Virus record (IMG/VR): IMGVR_UViG_3300027985_000918
Coordinates: 248,001 to 312,000 of that record
Length of the DNA stretch: 64,000 nucleotides
Source of the DNA: a virus
Direction: 5' to 3' (one strand)
Shown here: in pieces, positions 29,497 through 39,277 of the stretch
Position numbering within the stretch: the first letter of the stretch is position 1
Layout: every line of letters begins with the position of its first letter
Program-made: the position numbers and the translations under genes
Notes under the pieces: model-generated
The model's input: the letters and a program-made list of their open reading frames with translations, nothing else
What the model was told of the DNA's origin: nothing
The model's database searches: none

Positions 29497-31890
29497 TCAC
29501 GGGGTCACTAGATGACCCTTGGCGCCGATTCCCCAAGTAGCAAACGGCAAATTAGTGAACGGCTCAAGAGATCCGGCGGCAAGAATGGGACCTACGTCCG
29601 GCCCGTAGATTGGGCCACTCAGGGCTACCCCCAGGGCCCCCCGGAGTGTGGCGACCCCCGAGTTCGCAGAAATGAAGATCCCCGCCAGGGCGGTCATCGA
29701 AGCCGTTCCGGCATGGGCGTTCAGGGACAGGTTGCCCGCCAGTGCAGTCCCCGTGATCCCGGCAGGGCCAAGATCCATCGACGAAGTAGTCCCTCGAAGG
29801 GTGACGGTGCCCAATGTCGACTGGTAGGTCTGATTCCCGATCTGAATCGTAGTCGAGTGGTTGCCGAGAAGGAACGTCTCTTCCCGGTCCCCGTACACGA
29901 AGTCCACCTTCTTGGCTACGATCCCAGGATAGCTCGGGATGTACGTCTGCTGGTGCAAGGGGGCGTTGGTCGGCAGAAAGGACTTCGGCCCGCTGTACAT
30001 CTCACTGGCTTTGCCGGACACCACCTGCTCATAGGTCTCCGTATTGACCTTGATGTTCTTGCCGCTTGCCAGTTCAATAAGGTCGTGACCCTTGACCCGA
30101 GTCTTCGTGGCCTCCACGTCAATGGCAGCCCCTTTGAGGAACACCTTCTTCGTAGCCTTAAGCCGAAGGTTCGTCCGAGCCTGGATGTCCACGGCAGGGA
30201 GGTCGGAGTTGTTCTCACCCCGAGACTCCGGCCCTGCGGTAGACCCCCCGCCGTAAATGGTGACCGGGCCTTTTTCCGACACCAGATGGACAGAGTTCCG
30301 GCTCTTTGTTCCCAGGGCCAGCTCTCCGTCCAACATGAGTTGGAGGGCCCCACTGACCTTGAACTTGAACCCCCCAGCCAATGCCAGTTCGACAGAGTTC
30401 TCCTTGGCTGGCCCTCCGATGAACCCTTTAAGCTGTCCCTTCTTATTGACGGACCAGAACGTGGGGCGGCCCTTGTCCAGGGGGTAGAGCTGGAACAACG
30501 TGGCGGAGTGGTTCTCAATGGGCTCTGGATTCGCCCCCGCATCCGCCTCCACTGCCAAGTCTACCGGGTCCAGTCTGGGATTCGGGATGTCCCCATCGAA
30601 GATGCGAGCTACCAGAGGCCGGCCGTATGCCTGCCGCCCAATGGGGCTGAAGGGGTTGTTCCCAACCACCGAACCCAACACCCACTCGATGAACGGAGTA
30701 TTCGGAGATCCTCCGGGGGCCTCGAAATCCGTGGGGGGGAGGCGATCCGCATCGAACATGTCCGTCTGTTCAGTGACTGGCAGACGTCCATCCGAAGTGT
30801 GACTCACCTCGATGCGGTGCTCGGTGAGAGTAGGGATCTTCGGGTCGAGGACGGCGTTCTTCGAGTTCTGGGCGGCCACCCGGAACACGGGCTTGCCCCC
30901 GTAGACCGAATCCGACTGGTGGGTCCGGTCTTCCCCCATCCCCGTCTTGTCCGTGTACCCACCCCGGGTTAGAAACAGGAACGGATCGATATTGTCGCTG
31001 AACGACAGCCCCGTATCCCCAAGGTTGCCATCGGCGTCCGCTTTCCGGCCGAACACCCGAGCGGGGGTGAGATAGCCGGCGGGCTCCGAGGAGTCGGCAT
31101 CCAGCTCCCCTTCCGAGAGGGGACGGCCATTCAGGAGGACCCTCTTCCCATCCCAGACTTTCCCGTCGGAAAACATCTGGGTAGCGAGGAGTGTGGCGTC
31201 ACGTTGAACCATCCCACTGTAGGTTCGGGTGCCTGCAAGAGCGTCGAACCGCTGAAGGGCTCGGAGTATCGCCGCTTGGTCCTGGTCTCGAAGGCGGAAC
31301 TCATTCCCCCGACGGTTGGCGAGCTGGACACCCTCATCCAGCACCAGATCCGCCCCCTGAGCAGAACTAGCGACCACGTTCCCCGGCTGCATATGCCGGA
31401 GCTTGTGCCGGATGCGGGGGAGCACCCCCCCAACCACATCGTGCTCGTACTGGCTCCCGAAATCCATCTCGTCCACGGTGAAGTTGGACGTGGTCATCCA
31501 CTCTCGACCGGGCCAGACTCCGGGGACAACCCAGTTCAGGATGACAGGGGTACGGTTGCGGTCGTGGGACGACTCCTGGGGCATCCAGCCCACGACGCAG
31601 TAGTCCCCCACCTGGGGGAGGGTGCCAAAGAAATGGCGATGCCCTGCCCCCGGAAACGTCAGGGGGATGGGGACTCGTTCGGCATCCCCGCTGGCCCCAA
31701 CGAGAATCTGAAGAGTGCAGAACAGCTCTTCGTAATCGATCTCGACTACCCGCCCAATCCCAAGCCCCCATTGAGTCTCAGAATCAGCCTTATCGATCAT
31801 CGCCTGAGCGAACATCGACGAGTTTCGGACCATAGCCGAGGTGATCACCGAAAGGGCATTGACCGGCCTACGCTGTCCTCCGTTAGACAT
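29497..31890 (-). CDS. Baseplate central spike (gp5/VgrG/gpV-like)
   Basis: 797 aa. After a 40-residue helix, residues about 45-130 form an OB-fold typical of gp5N/VgrG spikes (GIGRVVEIDYEELFCTLQI, then FFGTLPQVGDYCVVGWMPQE). A middle region with many turns follows. From about residue 520 the chain shows regular short strands (LRLKATKKVFLKGAAIDVEA, then TTIQIGNQTYQSTLGTVTL) ending in Gly/Ala-rich repeats, as expected of a trimeric beta-helix needle. No lysozyme domain is inserted; the cell-wall enzyme is in the adjacent hub gene. The needle should puncture the host envelope at the baseplate tip. Confidence 0.8.
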   Translation of the reverse strand: MSNGGQRRPVNALSVITSAMVRNSSMFAQAMIDKADSETQWGLGIGRVVEIDYEELFCTLQILVGASGDAERVPIPLTFPGAGHRHFFGTLPQVGDYCVVGWMPQESSHDRNRTPVILNWVVPGVWPGREWMTTSNFTVDEMDFGSQYEHDVVGGVLPRIRHKLRHMQPGNVVASSAQGADLVLDEGVQLANRRGNEFRLRDQDQAAILRALQRFDALAGTRTYSGMVQRDATLLATQMFSDGKVWDGKRVLLNGRPLSEGELDADSSEPAGYLTPARVFGRKADADGNLGDTGLSFSDNIDPFLFLTRGGYTDKTGMGEDRTHQSDSVYGGKPVFRVAAQNSKNAVLDPKIPTLTEHRIEVSHTSDGRLPVTEQTDMFDADRLPPTDFEAPGGSPNTPFIEWVLGSVVGNNPFSPIGRQAYGRPLVARIFDGDIPNPRLDPVDLAVEADAGANPEPIENHSATLFQLYPLDKGRPTFWSVNKKGQLKGFIGGPAKENSVELALAGGFKFKVSGALQLMLDGELALGTKSRNSVHLVSEKGPVTIYGGGSTAGPESRGENNSDLPAVDIQARTNLRLKATKKVFLKGAAIDVEATKTRVKGHDLIELASGKNIKVNTETYEQVVSGKASEMYSGPKSFLPTNAPLHQQTYIPSYPGIVAKKVDFVYGDREETFLLGNHSTTIQIGNQTYQSTLGTVTLRGTTSSMDLGPAGITGTALAGNLSLNAHAGTASMTALAGIFISANSGVATLRGALGVALSGPIYGPDVGPILAAGSLEPFTNLPFATWGIGAKGHLVTP

Positions 31891-31893
31891 CGA

Positions 31894-34800
31894 TCAATCC
31901 TCCCCGAACAGATTGTCGAACGCCTGGGTAACCCCCTGCTCTGCCAGCTTGGCTTGGGCCTTGGCCTGCTCGTACTGAGTCAAAGCAGCTCTCTGCCTAG
32001 CGGATTCCCCGGTGGCCCCCTGGACCACGGCGTTACCGAGGTTCTGGAAGGTCGAGATGAGGCTACCCGCAGGGCGCTCCATCGCAGCCCCCCGCAAGGC
32101 ATCCTGGCGCTGCTGCCAGGCCACCGACTTGAACATGGCCTGGTTGGTCAGGAACTGAGTGGCTCTGTCCTCTTCACCAGTCCCATACCCCTTCGGAATC
32201 TGCACCCCGGGCTGGGCGAACTGCAAGAAGTTGGAATCCACGAAGGCTTCGAGCAACAGGTCAGCTTCAGCGGCCTTGCAAGAGCAGACTCGCCCGTCTT
32301 GCTGGTAGCTCAAGTCCGCCAGGGTGAAGGCAGCGTTGTTGACCGGCAGCTTGTGGATGCCCTCCTTGTTCCCGTCCGCAAACCAGTTGCTCAGATTAAG
32401 CTGGAGCAAAGAGGGGTCCTGAGAATTGGGGACGGCAAGGCCCAGGTCAAGGATCTGCTTGTCCGTCAAATTCCGGCGGAGCTGCGCCAAGGCCCTCCTC
32501 TCCACGTCCGTCGTGGCAGCCTTGCCGCTAAGGGGGATCTGCACCCGGACCTTCTTGCCTCCGTTGATCTCCTTCTCCTGCTCCACCGTGATAGTCTTAC
32601 CGGAGATAATCCCGTCCACGATGTCCTCAACCGTCTTCCGGTCCAAGAACTGAAGTGGATCCTGAGCGTGTAGGGAATCCCAAACGCCTCCCGGCTCGAT
32701 GTCCACCCCACGCCCATAGCGGTAGGACCCGACGACCTCGTACCCCTGAGCATCGGACACCGGGAACACGGGGCTGTGGATTTTCCTCCGAATGGTCGAC
32801 TGCTTCTTCTCCCGGGTTGAGCTGTGGGCCAGCACATCCACCTTCCACCGGGCAGCCAACACAGCGTTGAACTCGGCAAAGATCCTCTCAGAGTGGGCGT
32901 CTTCGTACCCGGCTTCCTTGATGGCCTGTACCCAGGCTCCCCGAATACGGGTCAGGTCCTGGAACAGAGACTCGGCCAGCTTCTCACCGACAAACGTCAG
33001 GAGATCCCGGATTGTCTTCTTCCCCCACTTCCCCCCCAGGCTCTTCTGGTCGGATGACCAGAAGAGCTGCGGCGGGCCTCCCGTGACAGGGATTACCCCG
33101 GCAATGCGAGTGTCGTCCAGACGGTAGTTGCTCAGAACTTCCCCGATCTCCAGGAACGACCCCTTGCTGACAACCACGGAGTCCGGAAGTGCGGGGAGCG
33201 TCTGGGGCAAAGGAAGGGTCTTTCCCGAGTCCAGCTCCCGGGCCATCCTATCCGCAGCCACCGAGGCCACGGTGAAGTCCGCTAGGATCGAAGACCACGC
33301 CAACCGATAGAACTCCTGGGTGGTCTGGTCCCCCGAAGGCTCCTTCTTGACGGACTTGGGGTTCAGTCGCTGCTTAAGGCGGAGGAGCACCCCTGGACCC
33401 AAGGTCACCGGCTTGCTGGCTGCCCCAGTATCCGTGGTGCCCTTGGTCTGGGTCATGTCCTGGACCGAGAACATCAACTCTCGGATCTGAGACGTGGGGA
33501 CGATCTCCCCATTCGGCCTAGCGGGGTTTGCCGTCAGCACCCGGATTCCCCGAGTGGGCTGCACCTCTCCCAGAGTGGCCTCCGGCTTCACTGTCCCCGG
33601 AACTACTGCCGAAGGAGTCCGCACGAATCCGGTAACCGTTGTCCCCTGCCATTCCGGGTCGAGGAAGCTGTTCTTCCTCTTGAGCGTAGGGGTGGTTCCG
33701 TCCGGAGGATTGCTGTACTCGACGATTTCCTGCCCCTGGTGCTGCGGGTCGGGATGAGAGGCGGAGTAGTAGCGGTACTGCCCAGGCTGAGTCCCATTGC
33801 TGAGGCTCGCCTTCTTTTCGGACAGCATGTCCAGCAGGGCATGAGTCTCTGGGATACGGCGGAGGTCCTGCCCACCCGAAAGGAAGTACCTCTCCCCGAT
33901 GGCCTTGATGAGAAACTGGAGCTGGTAGACCCCGTCTCCAGTGTCCTGCCCAAACGAGGCCTCGGTCTCGGCCCTAACGGCCTCCACCTCTCGGAGGACA
34001 CCCCGAATCTCTGCCAGCTTGGCCCTCTTCTTCTCCAGCAGGGCAGCCTTCTTCGACCCATCCCCCGCCCTGGCGATTGAACTGGTCAGCGAGTTCACCT
34101 CGCCCTGGAGAGCGACTAGGCTCTTCTGCTTGGCTTCAATCTTCTGACCGGCTGCCCGCTGCCTCTTGGCGTAAGCCTCTCCAGCAGCGATGATGTCGAT
34201 GGTCGTCTTGGGCACAACTCCAGGCGTCCCTGAGCGTTTCGTAGCCCCCTTGGCGGCCACCTCTTCGGGCAGACGGGTGTCGTCCGACAGGTAGAACTCA
34301 ACCGTGGTGGCTTTCGTCTCACCTCCCGATTCCTTGGTGGGCAAGGTCAGTGTGTACCGGCCATCCCCCTGGTCCGCTACCAGACCGATTCCTTTCTGGC
34401 TGCCCATCTGGAGGATATTCCGCAGGACAACAGGGTCATCCAGCCGCTCGATGTCTGCGCCCACCACCCAAAACAGAGGGTTGATGGCGTAAGGGTCGAG
34501 GGCCATAACTACGTTCGGGAATCCCGCCAGACGGGGATGGCCCGTCATATCAGCCACATGCAAAGGGCGGGGTGGGAGGACGGTGTTTGCCAGATCGATA
34601 GCGTCGATACCCGTCCCTTCGGGACGCCCGGGGGCGTAAAACTTCGCCCGCTTGCCCACGAGCTGAAGGTTGGTGGTACACTGCCCCCCCACGCTGTGGC
34701 TGTGGCTGAACCCGTTGCAGTAGTAAAAAGCATCTAGGTACTTGATGTACACAGGGTATCCGGGCCGCAACTCGGGGCGGACCGGGATAGTTACCTGAGC

Positions 34801-37140
34801 TGCCTTGCTCGGGGCATTCAAAATGTCCAGGCGGTTAATTGCCGAGAAAAACATCGACTTGGGGTCGTTGAAGTAGGCCGTCTCAAATGGGGCTGGGCGC
34901 CACCCGAACTGAGCCACCAAACGGTAGTCGATGTACTGACCTCGAACACCCCACTCGTTCTCGACCCCCGTCCCCTGAAGGTTCTTGAACTGGCTGCCTT
35001 TGACAGTGGCGTAGGTGGCCTGAGGCTCCTTCTCGTCTGTAGAGATCGAGATGATGTCGACGTCCTCGATGCGGTAGATCCTGGAACTGGAGGTATCCAG
35101 GTTGTACATCGGGGGCTTGAAGACGAAATCCCCATCCACATCCTGGTAAAACTCAAACCCCGTGATTTCCATAACCGCCTGGGCGATGTCGAGCTTGGAC
35201 CCGTACACCGACTCGAACATGGCAGGGGTTCCCCAATTGCCAATATCACTGACAAACGCCTGCATTTCTGCCAGGTTAAGCTCGAACTTGGTACCGCCCT
35301 TGGAATTGGAGTTACCGCTCGTGTTCCGAGCGAACAGGAGAGCTTCCAGTTTCCTCTGGTTGAACAGCCCCACACTGACAGCGTCCTCCATGATCTCCTT
35401 AGCCCGACCCTTCCGGGAGCTGGGATCGGAAAACCGGAACCTGACAAGCTGCTTGAGGGAGTCTGTGCTGTTACGGCCGAGAAACGTGCTCTGGGCAGCC
35501 GAAAACAGCTCCCCGCTGGCGCCGTGCATCCTCAGCTTGACCATCCGCTGGGCGAACCGCTTCTCCCAGTACCGAATGTTCAGGCTAAACAAGGACTCTC
35601 CGGCCACCTCAGAAACTGCCGACTGGTTGGACTTCGACGACATGGCCCAGCCAACGCCGCCCGCAGCTCCAACCATGTCGTGATGTAGGGTGTACATAAT
35701 CTGATAGGGGTGCATCCCCGTAAAATTGTGACCCACCATCGAAGTTTTGAGCTTCGAGTTGGAGGGCCTAGCTCCGAAGATGGAGGCATTGGTCGAGATA
35801 GTGTGGTACTGCCAGAAGTGCAACATCGAGACGGCGTTGACCGTCACCGTGTTGACGCCCCCCGACCAAGAATGAGCGACCTGAGTAACCACCCCGTGGA
35901 AAACGTGGTAGTAGGGGTAGCTCAGCAGATTTTCGATGCCCTTTCCTCCCAGCCCGTACTGATCCAGGAGAGAACCATTTGCGCCAACCCCAAAGGGACG
36001 AACAGGCACCAGATCCCCCCCAGAAGGCTCACCAGAGTCCTCCAACTCGGTGTTGGAGGCTGGGGGCTGAGGGCTGAAATCCCCCAAGTGCTCATTCCAG
36101 GGTTGCACCGATCCATTCGGCGGAGGCAGCTCTGCCACCCGCCCCTCCAAAGCAGAGAACCACGCCTGCCGCTGAGCGCCGGACTGGTTCTCACCCCCGA
36201 CCCAGACCCACTTGCGCTGGCTTCGGTGGTCCATGTGGGGGACATCGCTCCACTGGGGATTAGCGTTTGGCTCTTGGCCCCCCTTGAGATACATGCCAGA
36301 CCCACCGGGCGGAAGGTGCCCCGTCCGCTGAAGCCTTTGCATCGACGCCCACACCACAGTGCGATCCACGGCCTTGCCATTGGACGTAACGTACATATCA
36401 ACGGCTTGCCCAGTGTTATGGGCCGAATTCTCCACATGACCCCGGGCGGACACCCCCCCGTTTCCGGTAGCCCTAATGTTGACGTTCGTATAGCCCTGCT
36501 GCTCCAGGTACTGGTGCAAAGTGCTCATGGAGGCGGCGGTCTTATCGAGGTTGCTCGCAAACTGCTGGCGGCTGACCCCAGTCTCCGTCGTCCACTTTTC
36601 TGTCATATAGGGGGGGCTCTTCCCCGGCTCCAAGTACCCATACTCCCGCAGCTCTGCAATTCCCCTAGACCCAAACAGGGCCTCCCTCCCATAGCGCCCG
36701 CTACCCCCCTTGGCAGACTTCTGTCCAGAAAACTGGGCAGGTGGCGAAAGGGTCATTGCCTCCCCTGCTACCCCAAGACCCGCTTTCACCTGTGGCTCCG
36801 CCAGATTGTGAAACAACCCCTTCACGGGGAAATAACCCCGCATGTAGATGTGAACTTCGAGACCAGGGGTCAGGATGAACTTGGCATCCCGGGCAAAACT
36901 GTCCGAGTGGTGCAAAGGGATGGACAAAGTGAAGTTGGCCGATGCCGACCCCGGGTCAGTACCCGCATCCACCGACACCTCGGTGATGAACCTCTGGATG
37001 TCGATCCTACCGTTGCACTTTGGGCACCCCGGCAACGTGGTATCCCCGTTGATGTACACCAGAGCATCGGGGGTATGCTGCACCAGCTCCCGGCTGTCCA
37101 GTCGCCAAGTGCCAACGTATGGGCGATTCTCGATGCTCAT
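31894..37140 (-). CDS. Baseplate hub protein with M15-type peptidase domain (1748 aa)
   Basis: The start overlaps the end of the upstream gene by ATGA. Residues 1-115 resemble a hub (gp27/gpD-like) beta domain interrupted by a C-x2-C pair (CPKC, 39-42). Residues about 175-350 form an inserted D-Ala-D-Ala carboxypeptidase/endopeptidase (M15) domain: the motif SAHNTGQAVD at 239-248 matches SxHxxGxAxD exactly, and H302-x-D304 supplies the second zinc/catalytic site. Hub-like strands resume near residue 400 (YYHVFHGVVTQVAHSW). Residues about 980-1070 are a long coiled coil (AAGQKIEAKQKSLVALQGEV). The C-terminal 600 residues are helical and of unknown fold. It probably joins tube to spike and cuts peptidoglycan during infection. 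Confidence 0.8.
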   Translation of the reverse strand: MSIENRPYVGTWRLDSRELVQHTPDALVYINGDTTLPGCPKCNGRIDIQRFITEVSVDAGTDPGSASANFTLSIPLHHSDSFARDAKFILTPGLEVHIYMRGYFPVKGLFHNLAEPQVKAGLGVAGEAMTLSPPAQFSGQKSAKGGSGRYGREALFGSRGIAELREYGYLEPGKSPPYMTEKWTTETGVSRQQFASNLDKTAASMSTLHQYLEQQGYTNVNIRATGNGGVSARGHVENSAHNTGQAVDMYVTSNGKAVDRTVVWASMQRLQRTGHLPPGGSGMYLKGGQEPNANPQWSDVPHMDHRSQRKWVWVGGENQSGAQRQAWFSALEGRVAELPPPNGSVQPWNEHLGDFSPQPPASNTELEDSGEPSGGDLVPVRPFGVGANGSLLDQYGLGGKGIENLLSYPYYHVFHGVVTQVAHSWSGGVNTVTVNAVSMLHFWQYHTISTNASIFGARPSNSKLKTSMVGHNFTGMHPYQIMYTLHHDMVGAAGGVGWAMSSKSNQSAVSEVAGESLFSLNIRYWEKRFAQRMVKLRMHGASGELFSAAQSTFLGRNSTDSLKQLVRFRFSDPSSRKGRAKEIMEDAVSVGLFNQRKLEALLFARNTSGNSNSKGGTKFELNLAEMQAFVSDIGNWGTPAMFESVYGSKLDIAQAVMEITGFEFYQDVDGDFVFKPPMYNLDTSSSRIYRIEDVDIISISTDEKEPQATYATVKGSQFKNLQGTGVENEWGVRGQYIDYRLVAQFGWRPAPFETAYFNDPKSMFFSAINRLDILNAPSKAAQVTIPVRPELRPGYPVYIKYLDAFYYCNGFSHSHSVGGQCTTNLQLVGKRAKFYAPGRPEGTGIDAIDLANTVLPPRPLHVADMTGHPRLAGFPNVVMALDPYAINPLFWVVGADIERLDDPVVLRNILQMGSQKGIGLVADQGDGRYTLTLPTKESGGETKATTVEFYLSDDTRLPEEVAAKGATKRSGTPGVVPKTTIDIIAAGEAYAKRQRAAGQKIEAKQKSLVALQGEVNSLTSSIARAGDGSKKAALLEKKRAKLAEIRGVLREVEAVRAETEASFGQDTGDGVYQLQFLIKAIGERYFLSGGQDLRRIPETHALLDMLSEKKASLSNGTQPGQYRYYSASHPDPQHQGQEIVEYSNPPDGTTPTLKRKNSFLDPEWQGTTVTGFVRTPSAVVPGTVKPEATLGEVQPTRGIRVLTANPARPNGEIVPTSQIRELMFSVQDMTQTKGTTDTGAASKPVTLGPGVLLRLKQRLNPKSVKKEPSGDQTTQEFYRLAWSSILADFTVASVAADRMARELDSGKTLPLPQTLPALPDSVVVSKGSFLEIGEVLSNYRLDDTRIAGVIPVTGGPPQLFWSSDQKSLGGKWGKKTIRDLLTFVGEKLAESLFQDLTRIRGAWVQAIKEAGYEDAHSERIFAEFNAVLAARWKVDVLAHSSTREKKQSTIRRKIHSPVFPVSDAQGYEVVGSYRYGRGVDIEPGGVWDSLHAQDPLQFLDRKTVEDIVDGIISGKTITVEQEKEINGGKKVRVQIPLSGKAATTDVERRALAQLRRNLTDKQILDLGLAVPNSQDPSLLQLNLSNWFADGNKEGIHKLPVNNAAFTLADLSYQQDGRVCSCKAAEADLLLEAFVDSNFLQFAQPGVQIPKGYGTGEEDRATQFLTNQAMFKSVAWQQRQDALRGAAMERPAGSLISTFQNLGNAVVQGATGESARQRAALTQYEQAKAQAKLAEQGVTQAFDNLFGED

Positions 37141-38468
37141 CGGCCGAACGGCTCCGGTCTACTCGCCAGGGTGGGGGGCGCCGCTACCTCCGTGGCAGGG
37201 ACGGCCGTAAAACCGGACCTCCCCCTGGCGGGAGGAAGTGGCGTCCCCTGAGAGACACCGGATCCCTTGCCACCAGTGGTCTGATCCGTCGACCAAGCCT
37301 GAGGCTTGGTCGACCCGAACAAGCGGTCGTCCACAGTACCCCCAAGCCCGACGCTAAGAGCCCCCTCCCGGTTCAGGTCCTGGCGCTGGGCCAACCGAAA
37401 ATCCGACAGGCTCCTTGTAGGGGCCCGCATGGGGGTCACCACCAAGTTGGACTGGGAGGCATCTACCATCGTGGAGACCTTGAACTCCATCTCGAATACC
37501 ACCCCTCCGAGCTGGTTGGCCTCTTCGTATGTGTAGCTGAAGCTCTCCATGTTACCGTAGTAGATCCACCCGTCGTAATGGATGCTGATCACCCCAACGA
37601 AGTGGTTAGCGTTGCTCTTGCCCACCGTGTCGTAGATGTAGCCGTTGTTCCGGTAAAACGTCAAAGCATTCATCAAGTTCTGCCAAGACGCAGAGTCCCG
37701 CCGGCTGGCAAGCTGGACCCCCCGCCCCCCCGAATAAAACGCCCCGCAACGGGCGCTGATACTCAGTGTGGGCTGTTCTTCTCCCCAAGCCTGGAACACG
37801 TACCCAAACCGGGTCCGATCTTGGAACTGCTGGAGCTTCGTGAACGACATGCTCAGAGACTGCGGATTGATTAGCAGTACCAGTGGAGGGGTGTTCAATG
37901 CAGCCTGAAGCTGCATGGCAATATCCACAGCGGTGAACATATCGGTGATGGCGGGCTTTCCCAAAGAGTCAGGAGGCGTCCCATCTACCAGGAACAGACC
38001 ATCGGGGTCATCCCCCCCCTTCGCCTGAGCGTCCCCCGACTTCGAGACGAACTGTTCCACCGAGGTGGCGGGGGCCCCCAAACTTCCGAAGGCGAACTGA
38101 CGGCCGATGGCCCCCCGAGCCGACCCAAAACCCTGGCTACTCCGCAGAGCATTGGAAAACGTCCCGATCCCTTTGTCGTTCGTCTGATCCGTGAACGCCG
38201 GATCGTTGGCGAACACGAACGGAGGTTCGATGCGGAAGATGAAAGGAGACAGGCTCCGCAGGAGCTGGTTAGCCCCATCCACCGGGATGGTGACGTTGGG
38301 CTCGTACTCAACGGTCAACCCAGGCCCGACTTGCAAACCTTCGTAAGCTAGGGGAGGAGGCGGATTTCGGATAGCCTTGTCGTCCACCACCTTGGCCTTA
38401 CCCGAATTCCCAATAGAGGGGTTCGACTGGCCCCGAAACCGACTGGCATTGCCGCTAACGATGGTCAT
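37137..38468 (-). CDS. Tail-tip/baseplate protein, paralogue A
   Basis: 443 aa. The C-terminal 260 residues align by eye with the whole next protein: I-N-P-Q-S-L-S-M-S-F-T-K here matches V-N-P-S-S-M-T-V-S-Y-S-K there, then AWGEEQPTLSISARCGAF matches HWGDGVRTISFNMATGGF, and HYDGWIYYGNMESFSYTYEE matches FDGGIYYGWFSTFGVEE. Residues 1-180 are an extra Pro/Gly-rich arm. The position directly between tape measure and hub genes suggests a tail-tube initiator or hub adaptor comparable in place to T4 gp48/gp54. That assignment rests on order only. Coupled by ATGA to the hub gene. Confidence 0.65.
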   Translation of the reverse strand: MTIVSGNASRFRGQSNPSIGNSGKAKVVDDKAIRNPPPPLAYEGLQVGPGLTVEYEPNVTIPVDGANQLLRSLSPFIFRIEPPFVFANDPAFTDQTNDKGIGTFSNALRSSQGFGSARGAIGRQFAFGSLGAPATSVEQFVSKSGDAQAKGGDDPDGLFLVDGTPPDSLGKPAITDMFTAVDIAMQLQAALNTPPLVLLINPQSLSMSFTKLQQFQDRTRFGYVFQAWGEEQPTLSISARCGAFYSGGRGVQLASRRDSASWQNLMNALTFYRNNGYIYDTVGKSNANHFVGVISIHYDGWIYYGNMESFSYTYEEANQLGGVVFEMEFKVSTMVDASQSNLVVTPMRAPTRSLSDFRLAQRQDLNREGALSVGLGGTVDDRLFGSTKPQAWSTDQTTGGKGSGVSQGTPLPPARGRSGFTAVPATEVAAPPTLASRPEPFGR

Positions 38469-38471
38469 GGT

Positions 38472-39272
38472 TTACTCCACCGGCCTCCCCTGCTCATCCA
38501 ACGGCACCAGCTCCTGGGCCACATCTCGAATGGCGTCTCGACGCACCACTCGGCCGCTTCCCGGCCCCTCGCCCGGAATCACAGACAAAATCTCGCCGGA
38601 CAGGCTGCGGAGGCCTTGCACCGTGCCCTCCCCCGTCACCCCGATAGACTGACGGGCTGGCGGATTCCATGGCATTGATCGAAGCCTCAACACCTCGTGG
38701 CTGATCGTAAACTCTGCCGTGAGGTTGAACATGTAAGGTTTATCCGCCACCTCTTCCACACCGAACGTAGAAAACCATCCGTAGTAGATGCCCCCATCGA
38801 AAGTTACTTTGATGATGCCCTGGAATGCGATCTGGCCGGACTGGTCATACACGGCGCCGTTTTGGTGGAACAGCGCTCGGATGTCCAGGTACTTATCGTA
38901 AGCAATGGTCTCCCTCCGGGTTCCTCCGATGTCGAGGCCCCCTCCCCCCGTCACGTTGCTCAGCCCCGAATACAGGCGTTTGAATCCCCCAGTTGCCATG
39001 TTGAAGCTGATAGTCCGGACTCCGTCCCCCCAGTGCTGCTCGACCCACCCTCCCTTGGTCTGAATCCTCTCAATAACCTTGGAGTAGCTCACCGTCATCG
39101 AGCTAGGGTTGACATGCAGCACCAGTTTGACCCCATCCGGGAGAATGGATGTCTCCTGGTCCGGGGCCAGAATGTCGAACACCACAGGACGGATCCCCTG
39201 ATTGGGGTCAAACTCGTCCTCCGGGCTACGGAAGGCCGAGCTGAAGACTGGGGTGCGGGCTCGGTTCGACAT
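38472..39272 (-). CDS. Tail-tip/baseplate protein, paralogue B
   Basis: 266 aa, a shorter version of its neighbour at 37137-38468. Shared landmarks are the N-P-x-S-(L/M) strand near residue 50, an aromatic W-G-(E/D) motif near residue 80, a helix followed by N-G-(Y/A)-(I/V)-Y-D, and a (Y/F)-D-G-x-I-Y-Y-G hairpin. The gene lies between the tape measure and paralogue A with gaps of three to five bases. Two diverged copies side by side suggest consecutive rings at the tube base. The family is not named here with confidence. Confidence 0.65.
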   Translation of the reverse strand: MSNRARTPVFSSAFRSPEDEFDPNQGIRPVVFDILAPDQETSILPDGVKLVLHVNPSSMTVSYSKVIERIQTKGGWVEQHWGDGVRTISFNMATGGFKRLYSGLSNVTGGGGLDIGGTRRETIAYDKYLDIRALFHQNGAVYDQSGQIAFQGIIKVTFDGGIYYGWFSTFGVEEVADKPYMFNLTAEFTISHEVLRLRSMPWNPPARQSIGVTGEGTVQGLRSLSGEILSVIPGEGPGSGRVVRRDAIRDVAQELVPLDEQGRPVE

Positions 39273-39277
39273 CTACA

